From Azadirachta indica (Eukaryota > Streptophyta > Magnoliopsida > Sapindales > Meliaceae), in assembly GCA_022749755.1 (NCBI GenBank), contig CM040449.1, forward strand, positions 4,979,157 through 5,043,156: a DNA stretch of 64,000 bases, read 5' to 3'. Below the pieces are notes generated by a model that searched no databases, had not been told where the DNA came from, and saw nothing but the letters and a program-made list of their open reading frames with translations. The translations under genes and the position numbers were made by a program. This document shows, in pieces, positions 1 to 12,892 of the stretch. The first letter of the stretch is position 1, and every line of letters starts with the position of its first letter.

Positions 1-10
1 TGTGGAGAAA

Positions 11-1899
11 ATGGTGACAGCCAAGGCCAAGCCATCATACGAGGATTGTCGCCTTAGGAGACTGGAGGAAAACAAGAAGCGAATGGAAGCCCTCAATCTC
101 CCCATGCTCTCCCAGGCTCTTCGCAAAAAGCCCTCTTTCAAATCATCTCCGGTCATTACAACTCCCCCCACCCTGTGTCTCTCTTTATACATATTAAAAT
201 GCACATATTTTTATGTCTAAACGTAGTTGACTTTGTGTTTGCTCAATCTACAGATGAAACAGGTGAAACCTCGTACAGTCGAGAAAAAAGCCATTGCTTT
301 GAGTTTGAGGCGCTCGAGTCGCGTAGCCAAGATGCCCGCCCCTGTTTATAATGAAGTGAGTCTACCGTTATTTATTTTACCTCTATATGCCAAGATTTTA
401 TTACCCTTGCTCTGAAAAAATTTATGTGCTGCTCCACTGCACATAATATATTGATTTCTATCAACTATTACTACATTTTTTTCTATCTGGCCTTTGCTAT
501 GAGCGATAAATAGCTGACGCTGCAATTTTTTTTTTTTAAGCAGGTTAATCGTGTGCGTGTCGAGATACCCAGAAGGTAGACTCATTCAAATTTCACGTAT
601 TCGTGATAATTATAATGATATGTTTGCTAGTATTTTTGATGTTTCAATGCTTAACTTTGCTGGCAAATATATAGGATTTATAATAGAAGGGATTTGTCGA
701 ACCGGGTATATGCCTCAGATGCAGCCAGAGCAGATGCTATAGAGAAAGCAGAAAAATTGGAATCGCGTTTAGATACCGAGTGTCCTACTTTTGTAAAGTC
801 AATGCTTAAATCTCATGTTACTGGCGGATTTTGGCTGGTAAGTTGGTTGGTCTTGTTGGGTCCTGACATTTCCTTCTTGTCATTCACTCATCTTTCTGGT
901 TGTTTCTCTATAGTGCATAGAGAAGAGGTAGAGAAAGTGTGCTCTTTTTTCTTTTGTCATGAATCATTCACTTAGTGCACTGCTTTGCTAAATGTTTTGT
1001 CATTGTTTGATTTACTTTAGTTATATCAAATGGTTTATAGGACACGACTTTAGTGATTTATATCTCAAAACATGTTTCATTCACTATTTCACCAAGAATG
1101 ATCTCATAATTGTGTGTCATGTAATGGGAAAGTTGTCCTGTGCATTCAAACATGCATGTTTTAGCACAAACAAATTTGTTATGCAATCGTAGATAAAGGG
1201 AATCTTGTGTAAAATCTGGTATCTGAATTTTGTTTAAGTATCAGTTGAATTCTATTGTCATTAAAGCAGTGCTCCTAATCATCTTGGTAAATTTTGAACA
1301 GGGCCTCCCGGGCTACTTCTGCAGAGAGAACCTTCCTAAGAGTGATGATGTTATCAGTTTGATAGATGAAGAGGGTGATGAGTATCCAACAATATATCTG
1401 GCCAGAAAAACTGGATTGAGTGGTGGATGGAAAGCATTTGCAGTTGCACATGGCTTGGTAGATGGGGATGCATTAGTTTTTCAGTTAATCAGGTCCATGG
1501 CATTTAAGGTAATGATTGGACCATCTTTGAATTTTGAAACCTAGCTCCTTCAAATGCTATTTTAGGAATGTCATGTTTGGAATGTGATTTGTGTTTGAGG
1601 TTCATCATGAGGTTGGTCTTCCAAACACACTTGATAGATTAAGATATCATCTAAAATTGTGTACACGCATGGTTGTGCTGGTTGACTAGATATATCCACA
1701 CTCAATACTTTATTTCAACTGGATGTATGGACTGTTGATTCTCTTCTGTTCCTTCTATATAATCTTGCTTATATCTATTTTATATGTAAGTATTCGTTTT
1801 ATTAACAAGCCAACTTTGGTAGATTGACATTATATTTGCCGCATCCTCTTTCAGGTTTATATTATCAGGGGGACAGAGGAAGTATATCTGAAGCTCTGA
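11..1899 (+). CDS. Small B3 domain-containing DNA-binding protein (At5g42700/At3g19184-like)
   Basis: Predicted nuclear DNA-binding protein of the plant B3 superfamily. Six exons can be joined in phase: 11-151, 254-355, 544-575, 687-837, 1302-1508 and 1855-1899, giving about 225 residues, close to my recollection of At5g42700. The N-terminal part has the motif SYEDCRLRRLEENKKRMEAL, then a basic RRSSRVAK stretch. The C-terminal half is the B3 fold: FVKSMLKSHVTGGFWL, then LPKSDDV, DEEGDEYPT, LARKTGLSGGW, DGDALVFQL and the closing strand VYIIRG. Most junctions have good GT/AG signals; the donor after 151 (GTCATT) is weak and was chosen because it keeps frame. The ATG at 11 is the first Met seen, but the window begins 10 bases upstream, so an upstream start or 5' exon cannot be excluded. 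Target genes are unknown. Confidence 0.88.
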
Positions 1900-4800
1900 G
1901 TCGGCCAGTCAGTTACTGAACCAGTCCAATCAGTTTAGGTAAAATTTTTGGACTAACACCTGCAATAAGATTGGATAAATGTTTTTGGTTACATACCATT
2001 CACTCGCTTGTCAAGCAGAAATTTACAAACAACTTCACATTACATCCTCAGGTTAACTAGGAGTACAGTAGCAATAAGAGTGAAGATTGAACATATCTAA
2101 TATACTACATATACGTTGGTTATGAATATTATTAGTCTTGTGGGTGGGGACATACTGTTACGTTATATGAATTCCAAATAATATGGATGAACAAAGTTAT
2201 ATGCATGGAATGTGTCTGCTTTGCATTGCATGTTAGACTGGCAAAAAATGTATAGTTTGAAAAGATATTGGAGCTAGACTAACATCTTTGTTATTCTTTT
2301 CTGTAGACCAGGCACTAGGATGCTTTACTTAATATTTTTCCTATATTAATCATACTTGGCACCTTCTTTGGAATTTTATGTTTGTTACCAACATATGGAT
2401 CAAGTACTGGCAGAACTAAACTTTGGCAATTGGCATCGTTGCGTAAAGATGACCTTAATTTATTGGCAGTTTGAAGCAGCATTTATAATAGGGGTGGAGT
2501 CTTGTCAAGTTTCTGATTATTAGAATTGTTTGTGGCTGACAAGAATTTTTGACCTAAAATAAACCTTGACAGAATACTGTGGTGGTCCAAGTTTACTTAT
2601 GGTATTGTGCTTTTATGTTGATGAGTGTCTCTAATTACACAATATGTATGTTTATTGTTTCAGGTTCATTAGTACCAAGTTTTGATCGTTTTATTTGGTT
2701 TATTCCCACATTTAAGTGATTGCATTATTTGTACTTGTTGCAGGTAAACATATCAGGGTGTACAATCCATCTTGCCATGAATTTTTGTCGAGGCCTTAAT
2801 CAAAGAAAAAGGTGTTTCCCTTATTAAAAGGCCTACCTGATATTGATTTAGATGTGCTATTAGTTTCTGTTCTTCTAACCGTATCATGAAGTGATGGAGA
2901 GACAAGCATTTGATGTCTAATGTAATCCTCTTAGACACATAATTACATACTTTAATGATTATTGATTTACAGTTCCACCATTGAGTTCAGCTGTCTAATG
3001 TCCTTCTCTGGGGACAGCTAAACCCATATTTTATGTATAATATATTAGTTCTGAATTAATACATATCTGGGCGGATGATTGTTCAGTTAAGTTGAACTTC
3101 TAATGACTTTGAGGGTAAAGCTTCAAGGGGTAAAAGCTGGGTGGAATGGGCAACATCATTTACCATGTGTATGTCCGGGCTCAAAGCTAAGCAAGGTGGA
3201 TATCTGATAATTGTGTCAAAAGTTTATACTGAATGGCAGCACACCCCACATAATTCTCTCTGAATGCTCGGCATTAAAAATTTGACAAATTTTATTTTAA
3301 ATAAAAGAAATTCTTTGTGGGGTGCAATGACTAACTACAGTTCCTGGTTAATGGGATGTGGTGAGCTGTAATGACTAAACAAGCAGATGTTGTTGATAGC
3401 AACACTTGCTAGATTGGCAAGCTGGACACACTCTATCCAGCTTGCATTTCTGAATGAAATTAAAATCATTTGACATATTATTGGGAACATGCCTTGAACT
3501 TGCCTTGAATCAACTCTGAACGTCAACACCACACCAGGCATTCCCCCACAAATAAAGGCCCTCTCATTTTATTCATCTCTCTGCTGTGGTGTGGTGGGGT
3601 CCATATCATGCAAATAAACACATTAATTTCGGCTGATCCCCTAGTTAATTTAGTTGTTTCACGCGTAGTTTGTCTCATAATCTGCCATTTTTTAGATATC
3701 TTTAATCCCAAAAGCGTCTCTCCACTCCGTGACATCACGTCTTGTTAAATGATATTATTCGTCAATCCGATGGATACTTTCACTCCCTTTGTCTGCGCGT
3801 TGGATTCGCAGTTTTAGTTAGGAATAACTGGCGCCGAGAATTCCGCTGTTCTCCAAGTGGAAGGTCAGAGGGTTAGGTTAATACTTGTACACCCAGTAGA
3901 AGTGGGCCCAAATGGGCCTGGGGCCCAGTGATCCCCTATTATTACAAATCACCACAAATAAATACTACGTGACATTAACAACTTGATAAATAATATTTCT
4001 TTCAAAACATAATTAACAGGAAGAAACTAATTAATAAATTTGACATTAATAAATAATATAACCGGCTAAAAAGCGTTTAATATTTTTGCATGCTAATGCA
4101 ATCCCGTCTCGTAGGGATTTAAATTTGACTCGGTCTTATTAATTTTGTTGTCCCTTCTACACATTACTTATCCCGCGTAACTTAACCGGCGCCAACTCAA
4201 AAATAGAAATTAAAAAGAAAAAAATAAATTGACAATATTTGTCCCAATTTGAATCGAACCAATCGGCTTTATTTATAAAATTGGCCAACGTTAGTCCCAC
4301 GTTTAATCCAACGGTTAAGCAAGCGCCTACAAACTATAAGCGGTCGACAGCGGCTTAATAAACGGCTTTTGAGCGCCGAACGAAAAGAACGGTGCGTTTT
4401 TGGTATACAAGTGAAAATGAAAATCACAAACGGAAAATTTAAAAGGAAAATTGAGTAATCCAGCTTCAATTGCGCTAAAATTGTTTAGTTTTTGTCTCTC
4501 TCCATAGTTGGGTTGTCAACAATGGAATTTCTCCAGCGTTCCGGATCACGGCAATTAATTCATTTCAACGCTTCTCATTTTCTCCTTCGCGCGTAATCGC
4601 CATCTCTACGCTACGATTTTTTCTCTCCTTGTAATTTTTCCTTTCCATTTCTGGATTTCGTGAATTGATTCGCTGAGATTCGTATCATTGTTTTTTTTTT
4701 TTTATATACATATATAAATATATCTTCTAAGATCCGCATTTACGTCGATTTTTGCATTTTTCTCTTCCGATTTGGATTGTTTTATTCAATTGTGTACGAG

Positions 4801-4938
4801 TCTGTCTTAGTGATTTCCGTTCAAAACACCGAATCGGATGATTTGATCTTTGATTTATGTGATTAGGAATGAAGAATTAGAGAATTCGATACATTTTTTG
4901 CACAAGAAGCTGTGATATTGAAATTGACGGGGTTGGCA
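1900..4938. other. B3 gene 3' region and PP2C promoter/leader; no coding gene seen
   Basis: No conserved reading frame is visible on either strand. The part after 1900 is probably 3' UTR of the B3 gene. A GTAAAA after 1939 and a pyrimidine-rich TTGTTGCAG near 2743 could bound a 3' UTR intron, but this is only a guess. About 4480-4938 is a pyrimidine-rich stretch leading to the phosphatase ATG and probably contains its promoter and 5' leader. A T-run followed by a TATA-rich tract lies at about 4690-4725. Confidence 0.5.
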
Positions 4939-7900
4939 ATGTCCACGAAGGGCGAACATCATACTGTACCACTTTCGGTGCTGCTAAAGCGAGAATTGGC
5001 TAATGAGAAGATAGAGAATCCAGAGATTGTACATGGCCAGGCAAGTCAAAGCAAGAAAGGAGAAGACTTTACTCTTCTCAAAAACGAATGTCAAAGAGCC
5101 ATGGGAGATGGTGTCACCACATTTTCTGTATATGGGGTATTGTTTTTCAAATATTTCAATTTACTGGAGTTGCAAAAGTATATCGATCTTTGCCATATCA
5201 AATTTTAAGTATTTAACTTGTTGTATTGGAATACTTTGTTGATAGATGAGATGCAGTTCATTTTTGATGCTCTATATTTGGATTCATCGTGGGAAACAAA
5301 ATGTTCGGTTCTTAGTCATGCTTAGATACCTCTAGTCAGTTTCCAATTTTGCTTGTTTGAGGAATTTCGTGGTTTCTACAATGCCAATCCAGATAGTGCA
5401 TTTGATTAGTGCTGATTGTTAGCTTTGGTCAATATAATTGTCAATTACATTTCTTTTAGATTCTGGCTATAATTCATCTGTAATTCTGTAGTCAATGCCT
5501 TACTTTCATTTTGTAATTTATTTTGGCAAGTTGATTTGATCAAATCATTTTTTGCAGCTATTTGATGGACATAATGGGTCCGGAGCTGCTATTTACACAA
5601 AGGAGAATCTCCTGAAAAATGTGCTAAATGCTATCCCTTCGGAGCTTAACAGAGATGAATGGAGAGCAGCTCTTCCAAGGGCCTTGGTTGCAGGTTTTGT
5701 AAAAACAGATAAAGATTTTCAACAGAATGGTAGGAGTAGTTCTTTTGTATATTTTTTACTACCATTACATATGCTGTGTGATAATTCTCAGTCAACAGAA
5801 TGGCTAACTTAAGGTTGGATCATGGATGGAGGGCTTATTCACCATAAAACACATGCATGCACATGTACTCACACTTCTGCACATTTGTGCCAACATCCCG
5901 ATGCTGATGAGTGATGTAGGGCAATGCACTGCATCAATGTGCTTGTAGACTAAGTCCACATATAGCCTATGTCAAATCACTGTTGATCAGCAAGGAACTA
6001 TATATTTTTACAATCATGGATTAATGCAATGACTTTTAGTTGCATGTTTCAACTACTTAATATGTGATGCATGTTGTTGTAGCCTTGCTGATACACAAGA
6101 CGTTAGATGTCAGCCAAATTTTATTTTGATGTAATCATTGCAGGAATATGTAAGATTGGTACAGTGCATTTGGTCACCAAATACTCTTTAAATGAAACTG
6201 TGTAGACATTAGATGTCAGCCCAAATATATGAGGCTTGCGCTTCTGTGTTATTTACATGATCTAGTTGTGTATATTTTGATGTATGGTTAGAGGTGTTAT
6301 GGCATTGTGTTAGCATTTTGCTTCATATTTTTGTTATCAATCGAAAATGCCTTCTTTCTGGATTTTTTTTATGCAAGTCACAGAGGTCATATTTACATTT
6401 TCTTATGATTGCCTTTTCAGCTCGCACATCAGGGACAACTGTCACCTTGGTGATAATTGAAGGATGGGTTATAACTGTTGCATCTGTTGGCGACTCCCGT
6501 TGTATACTTGAATCTGCTGAAGGTGATATCTATTACCTATCAGCAGATCATAGGCTTGAATGCAATGAAGAGGAGTAAGTCAGTGATATAATGTGTTTTC
6601 TGATAAAAAACTCTTGCATCTTGACAATAAAGGCCTCACAGTTTCTTTTGGGTCATATTACTAGGAGGGAGCGTATTACAGCAAGCGGGGGTGAGGTTGG
6701 TCGGCTCAATGCTGGTGGTGGTGCAGAGGTATCTTTTCTCTGCATTATAGTTATTTTTCTGTTTGTTCTAGACTTATAATGTACTTCTACGAAAACTCTG
6801 GTTACGGAGTTTCTTTCTTTTCTGGTAAAACTTTATATGGTCAGTGATTTCTTTAAATTATTATAGCACCAAATGTAGAAAAATAAGATACTAAAGACTT
6901 GTTGACCAAATCATGTCGGTCAGTCTGTCCCAATGGTAAGCAAAAGCTAGTGGGAGAACATTCAAGTTGGTGATGTTTATCTGCCACCTATAGATTGGAA
7001 AACATTAAATCTTCATCAACAAAATGTTTTCCGATTCAATTTGATATTTAATAGCAGATTGTCTAACTAGCATGCTAATTTATTTGTAGATTGGTCCATT
7101 GAGATGCTGGCCAGGAGGTTTATGCCTTTCACGATCTATTGGAGATATGGATGTTGGAGAGTTCATTGTTCCTGTTCCTTATGTGAAGCAAGTGAAGGTT
7201 TGTACTTCATGTTGCCATCTGTGAGCTATAATTGATGTATGTTAGCAATCTTGGCTCCATTTACTTCCTCCCCGTCATGGCCTTGATTGTGGTTGCTGGA
7301 TCCATGTGTGTCCCTTTAATTATCTTTTCTTATTTCCTGCCTGTACGGTATGCATTTAAGTATTGTTTTATGAATATACTAATATTTCTGAGTGCTTTTT
7401 AAAATTTTCATTTGAATTGGTTGTCTTATAGTTTTGACATGTAGACCTAAATTCTCTGTGATTCATGTACGGGGCTGTGTCGTCATTCTTTGTAAAAAGA
7501 TTCAACAAGTTTTTATATATACATTGCTATTTTTCTGCAGTTGTCTACGGCAGGTGGTAGGCTTATAATATCTAGTGATGGTGTTTGGGATGCTTTATCA
7601 GCAGAAGAGGCCCTTGATTGTTGTCGTGGAATGCCAGCAGAAGCTGCTGCTCAACAAATTGTCAAAGTAAGCTAATACCAAGCAGTTTCTGAAAGTGATG
7701 TTTAGGTCTCTGGTTGATAATGAAAACTGCACCGCTGACATTTACACCTTGGTGACCTCAATATATTTTTGGATATTCAAGCTTATTTTATCTATTGTCA
7801 TACCATGTTGTGCAGGAATCCTTACAGGCAAAGGGACTTCGAGATGACACAACCTGCATTGTGATTGATATATTACCACAGGAGAAGCCACCTCCTCCTT

Positions 7901-8587
7901 TGCCTGCACCGAAGAAGCAGCAGGTAAAAGGAGTGCTCAAGTCCATGTTTCGCAGAAAGTCCCCTGAATCATCTTCTAATGCTGATAAAGAATATATGGA
8001 GCCAGATGTGGTGGAGGAATTATTTGAGGAAGGATCTGCTATGCTTTCAGAAAGGTTTGTGCTGTGAAGATCTTTGCATTAGCTAAAGTTGTTTATTTGA
8101 ACATCATATGAGTGGTGAGGTGCATAGTTATTTTCTCGCATTGCTTATTTTTATTTCCTTTTGCTGTTCTTGTTGGTAATGCTTTGCCCATTACAATTTG
8201 TATAGCTGTCCGCTCAAGGAATTGTGATGCTAGTTCACACCTTTTTGACATAGAACATGGTCTTTTGGTTGCAGGTTGGATACAAAATACCCTCTATGCA
8301 ATATGTTTAAGTTGTTCATGTGTGCAGTATGTCAAGTGGAGATGAAGCCTGAAGATGGTGTTTCAATACATGCTGGGTCATCTTATTCCAGGAAGCTGCG
8401 TCCCTGGGATGGGCCTTTTCTTTGTTCAAGTTGCCAAGAGAAGAAAGAAGCAATGGAAGGGAAAAGACCATCGGGCTCAAGAGGTATAATAGCTCTCGCT
8501 CTATGCAATGCATCAAGTAATGATGTTACTAAAGCTTAACATTTTCTTTTTGTTTTTTCAGGTAGACGTGGTAGTGACAGTGACTAG
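4939..8587 (+). CDS. Probable protein phosphatase 2C (PP2C15-like)
   Basis: Metal-dependent Ser/Thr phosphatase of the PPM/PP2C family. Nine exons join in phase: 4939-5136, 5558-5729, 6421-6574, 6665-6728, 7090-7197, 7541-7666, 7816-8054, 8275-8483 and 8562-8587, giving 431 residues, in line with Arabidopsis At1g68410/At1g09160. PP2C motifs appear in order: LFDGHNG (67-73, metal-binding Asp69), TSGTTVT (126-132), ASVGDSR, DHRLE, SRSIGD, SSDGVWD (Asp245) and LRDDTTC (Asp284/285). All the metal-coordinating aspartates I can identify are present, so catalysis should be intact. After a basic Pro-rich linker, the C terminus carries two CxxC pairs (370/373 and 404/407) that look like a zinc-binding knuckle typical of this subgroup. 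The start is the ATG just before STKGEHH. No signal peptide or membrane segment is apparent. The substrate is unknown. Confidence 0.93.
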
Positions 8588-11500
8588 TGAGCCCATCCCA
8601 GTTATATTTGCATTTTCTGAGCACTAACAATCGTTTCAAAGTTGTTCATAGAAGGAAAGATGGAGCTTTCATACGATAATAAACCCCTTTCAGTTTCTTA
8701 TGGGAGTTTTGGGTACTTGATCCAGCATTAACTTCAGGACCAGTTTGGATCTTTTCCGAATTCTTTTTCATGCTGCAAGTGGTAAGATCAAAGTTAATGA
8801 GTGCGCCTTATACCTATTATCTGACGTCAGGAAGATCGTGCTTCCTCCCATAAACTTGCAAATGCGTAGTGACACAACGGAGATTATTTCTTTTTCTGTT
8901 TGTATACATTCCATCTGTATACTGGTTCCAGTTCATATATCTAACTGTGAATTATAGCAACCTTAAGTGCGATTTTATGATATAGGGGTTTGAAGAGTAC
9001 TTACAGGTGCATTACAAATTAGAGGAAACCCATGTGTTCAGCTTGTTGAATGAATTTATTCATGTAGCATTAATTTAATTTGATCCTTCCTTTAACACAT
9101 AGGAAGGCGAACATTCAAAATAGGAAAGTTGGAAAATACAATTTTCTTTTTCTTATCAAAATACGTGTTCTCTATTCTTTGTTAAATTAGTGACATTTTT
9201 CATTTGCAAAATATGCAAAGAGCATTAGTGCAACTGTTCAGCATTAAACAGTGAACCCTTGTCCCTTTCTCTTGATAATTTTGATTTAGATGTATGCAGG
9301 TAATGTTGTATTGTCTTTTTGTTGCTTTGGAACAAATTTATTTGATGACCATTGTGTGATGGCAAGCAAGTTCTCTTCATGTTTTGAGTTGGCGTGGTCC
9401 ATGACTCCAATGGTAGAGCACTAGAGCACAACTTTTGTGTTCATGAATCACATGCTTGGGCCCAACTCTGTTGGATACAACTAATAGACACTGCTTGTTG
9501 CTGGTCTGTTGACTCCTTTTATAGTTATAACTTACATGTGAACTTGCTTCAATATCTTTTCTTCATCCACCTCTTTCTAAACTTGAATCTCGTTCCATCT
9601 TCCACCACCACGACCCCCTGTTAGTTAATTAAGCATCCCACCTAAGCTAAGCTAATTTTATGTTTGAAATTGTGATTTATTGACGTGTACGATGGTCTTC
9701 ATATGTGGATTGGTCTAGGCTACCATAAGGATTATTTATTTGTAATAGGGTGAAGAGGCAGGCGTATGAAAAGAGCACAATGTGTGTATTATGAAAACAA
9801 ATAAATAGAAGACAGACGACCGAACTATAATATTTTATTGCGTGGTATGTTTCTCTTAGTATGTTATTTATTTATTTTTTACATCCATACAAATGCAATA
9901 AAATACAAGGTGCACTTATTGTCTCTCCTCGAAGATTTTGTTTGATATAATACCACGTTTGGTTCTTGGAATTTAGTTCAAATTGTTTCAAATTGACGAG
10001 TGAGTTTGTAGAAAGGAATAAGAAATTTGAGTGGCCAGTGGCAAAAGCAGAAAAGGGAAAGTTTCTCTCACTCACTCACTCACTCACTCACTCACTGCAT
10101 CGAAGGATCTATATGGGCTTGACTGAGAAAATCTTTGTTTGTTTTATCCACTGTTTTCTCTTCCCTTCTCTCTTTTCATACTTGGTTCTTATCTTTATGG
10201 AAAATAGTACGTATATATATATATATATATATCTATGAATGATATATTCTTTTCTTTTCTTTTCTTTTTTTTTTTAATAATTAGTATTTATTGATTTATT
10301 TAAATGGTTTAGTGGTGAAGATGCGCTAGTCCACCTAAATAATGCCATCATGATTGAGATGTTGACCTTAACTAAACCCAACAAAATTCCCCCAATGTCT
10401 TCCCCTTCCCCCTTCCCTTTCTCTTCTTGGACCACTTTGTACACGTGTGTGTGGGTCTACTGCTTTCCTCTCACTCTCACCTAACTGTGAACATTATTTC
10501 GTCTTTTTCTGAACCCATCTCTCGTTCTCTTTCTTATCCATCTGATCTTCATCACAAGGCTTAACTTTATAGTTTGATAATCCCAACAGTTATTTCCAAT
10601 TGTTGAACAATTGAAAAAAAGAATTTGATTGGTCCTTCGTCAAGCAATTTTTTTTCTTAGCTGCCATCTTTTCAATTTTCATTAAAGTGGAAAACAGATT
10701 TTTCAAAATCAAAGAATTTTGCTTAAAACAATTAGTTAATTAATTGAAAACGAACTATACAACGTACGACGTAGGAGTCGAGATTTTTTCCTTTTTTTTT
10801 TTTTCTCTTGATCATTGAAAATCTTACTACTTGCATTGAATTTGGTATGAAAGGAATCTACAGCGTTTTGGCTTGTTTATGTCTTCAATTCAAGAAACTC
10901 TCAAATAAAACAACTCTCGTGTTTTTATTAAAATTTTTTGTTATATAAAATATTTATTACAAGATTAATTCGTAATCATAATGATATTTCAAAACAGATG
11001 AAATTTCTTAATCAAGTCATTGAAACGCGAGATATGACATGGACTTAACCTTCACAGCTTTAAATCTTATCTTCTTAATGGACATGAACAGAGACATTAT
11101 TTCTTTTATTAGATTTCAAAGGTTCCGTTCCCAGATGTAAACATTAGCAGCAGTTTCCTCTAATGACCAAACTGTAAACACAGGACACGAAGCAAACTCA
11201 AGAAATACATTTCCCCAATCTACTAACTTACGGTACAAAAAGATGGATAACATAGTAACCTGGTATTAAAGAGTGAAAGAGGGCATAAATTTCTTTTAAG
11301 ATTCTTTCATTGAGACGGGTGCACATGTTTATGTGTGTATAGGAACATGACTTCTTGTTCTCTCTCATTCCCGGAACAACTCACATATAACGACACATAC
11401 CCAAAAATGAAGTTTGCTTTGGCAATACAGCCACCTTTTGTGGGCAAATTTGGATCCTTTTGATCTCATTCCCTCTCTCTAATCACAACTTTTTTTTATA

Positions 11501-11905
11501 GCTGTTGGATTTGACAAGGACCCACCAAAACTTTAACACATACTGCTCAATATATCATCTCATCTCTTCTCTTAGTGTTATGCCCACCACACCCTTTCTT
11601 CCCCTTCCCTTGCCTTCCCTTGCCTTCCCTTTCTCTCTATTTCAATAAATAATGCGATGTAGAAAAATATGTATGTGTGTTCCATTCTCTTTTTCCTTCT
11701 GAAGACATTTTAAGCACAAGTCCAGATTCACAACAGTCCCTCTGTTTCTTTTTTTCTCTCTCTTTTTCTTTGTCTACTGCTTCCTAATCTTATCAGTTAT
11801 CTTTCCTCTTCCAATGATTTGGTAATATCCATTAAACCAAAAGTGAGAGAACCCCAGAAACTTAATCAGATCTTGTCAAGTTTTTCAAGCATAATCTTGT
11901 GAACT
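8588..11905. other. Intergenic: PP2C 3' region and BKI1-like promoter
   Basis: No gene recognised on either strand. It contains the phosphatase 3' UTR, a (CTCA)n microsatellite at 10067-10096, a (TA)n tract at about 10212-10232 and a G-box CACGTG near 10442. A long CT-rich stretch (about 11340-11880) leads to the next start codon and probably holds the promoter and leader of the BKI1-like gene. Confidence 0.5.
10067..10096. repeat. (CTCA)n microsatellite
   Basis: About 7.5 uninterrupted units of CTCA in intergenic DNA between the phosphatase and BKI1-like genes. Confidence 0.95.
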
Positions 11906-12892
11906 ATGGACACCAATCAGCATCAAAAGACCAAGGAGAAAGCTATGGTGGACAAGAAGCAGCATGGAGATGGAAAGTCAAAACAAGAATTTGGACAAGA
12001 AAGTTTAGCAGCAAAGCAACAGCCTACTTCAATTTCTCCTGCTTCACCACCTTCAGCTTCATCCTCTCCTTCTCATGAATTCTCCTTCACAATCTCTCTT
12101 CATTCTTCTTCGACAACAGTTAATCCAGATAAAAGCAAGAACCCACCTTCATCATTTGCAATCGATTTGTCTCCAGCAGATGATATTTTCTTTCATGGAC
12201 ATTTGCTTCCTCTTCATCTCCTCTCTCACCTTCCGGTATCTCCTCGTTCTTCTACCAATTCAGTGGACAGCTTCACCCTTCCCATCAGAGAGTTAATAGA
12301 TGATCAAAGGAGCGAAAAAAGTTTCACCAACTGCAGTACCAGCAATAATAGCAATACCAATAGCAACAACAAAATCAAAAACAGCAATGATAGTAGCAGC
12401 CATCTCCAGCAAAGCAATGATAATGATCAGACAAAGGGAAGAAGCAAATCCAGGTCATTCTCATTATTCGGGTTCCCAAGATGGCGAAAAGGATATGAAG
12501 TTAGAGAAAGGGAAGATAATAATAATAAAGAGAAGCAGAAGAAGAAGCTGAGATTTGACGTAAGCCATGTACTAAAGAGGTACGTGAGAATGGTAAGGCC
12601 ACTGCTGTTTTTCAGAGGAAGGAGAGAAAATCTCCATTTCCATCGTCAACCTTATTCGTTTTCAGGTAATTTAAGTTTTAGAAATAAGCAAGAGTTAAGA
12701 GGAAGAAGAGGTGAATTTTCAGCTCCTGCCTCTATCAGAACATCTCCTACAAACAGTGGCCTACTTGTTGCAACTACGGCTCTACCTTCTTCAACCAGTG
12801 ACAGCACAATGGAAGAGCTGCAAGCTGCAATTCAAGCTGCAATTGCTCATTGCAAGAATTCCATTGCTGTTGAAGAGAAACTCAAATGCTAA
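11906..12892 (+). CDS. BKI1: BRI1 kinase inhibitor 1-like / membrane-associated kinase regulator
   Basis: Intronless, 328 residues, similar in length to Arabidopsis BKI1. In Arabidopsis this protein sits on the plasma membrane, binds the kinase domain of the brassinosteroid receptor BRI1 and is released on phosphorylation. Visible here: an SPPSASSSPSHEFSFTISLH motif near residue 50; a Ser/Asn-rich low-complexity middle with repeated N and S; the signature KSRSFSLFGFPRWRK; a Lys/Arg-rich stretch (KEKQKKK, then VLKRYVRMVRP) that fits the basic membrane-targeting region with a nearby Tyr; and the C-terminal helix TMEELQAAIQAAIAHCKNSI (301-320), which matches the BRI1-interacting tail. There is no signal peptide or membrane helix, as expected for a peripheral protein. 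A related MAKR paralogue is possible, but the C-terminal motif favours BKI1. Confidence 0.87.
   Translation: MDTNQHQKTKEKAMVDKKQHGDGKSKQEFGQESLAAKQQPTSISPASPPSASSSPSHEFSFTISLHSSSTTVNPDKSKNPPSSFAIDLSPADDIFFHGHLLPLHLLSHLPVSPRSSTNSVDSFTLPIRELIDDQRSEKSFTNCSTSNNSNTNSNNKIKNSNDSSSHLQQSNDNDQTKGRSKSRSFSLFGFPRWRKGYEVREREDNNNKEKQKKKLRFDVSHVLKRYVRMVRPLLFFRGRRENLHFHRQPYSFSGNLSFRNKQELRGRRGEFSAPASIRTSPTNSGLLVATTALPSSTSDSTMEELQAAIQAAIAHCKNSIAVEEKLKC

Noticed and set aside
3120..3230. Possible 5S rRNA or tRNA-like segment
   Set aside because: Only a few short words resemble RNA genes, and no fold or promoter boxes are in place.
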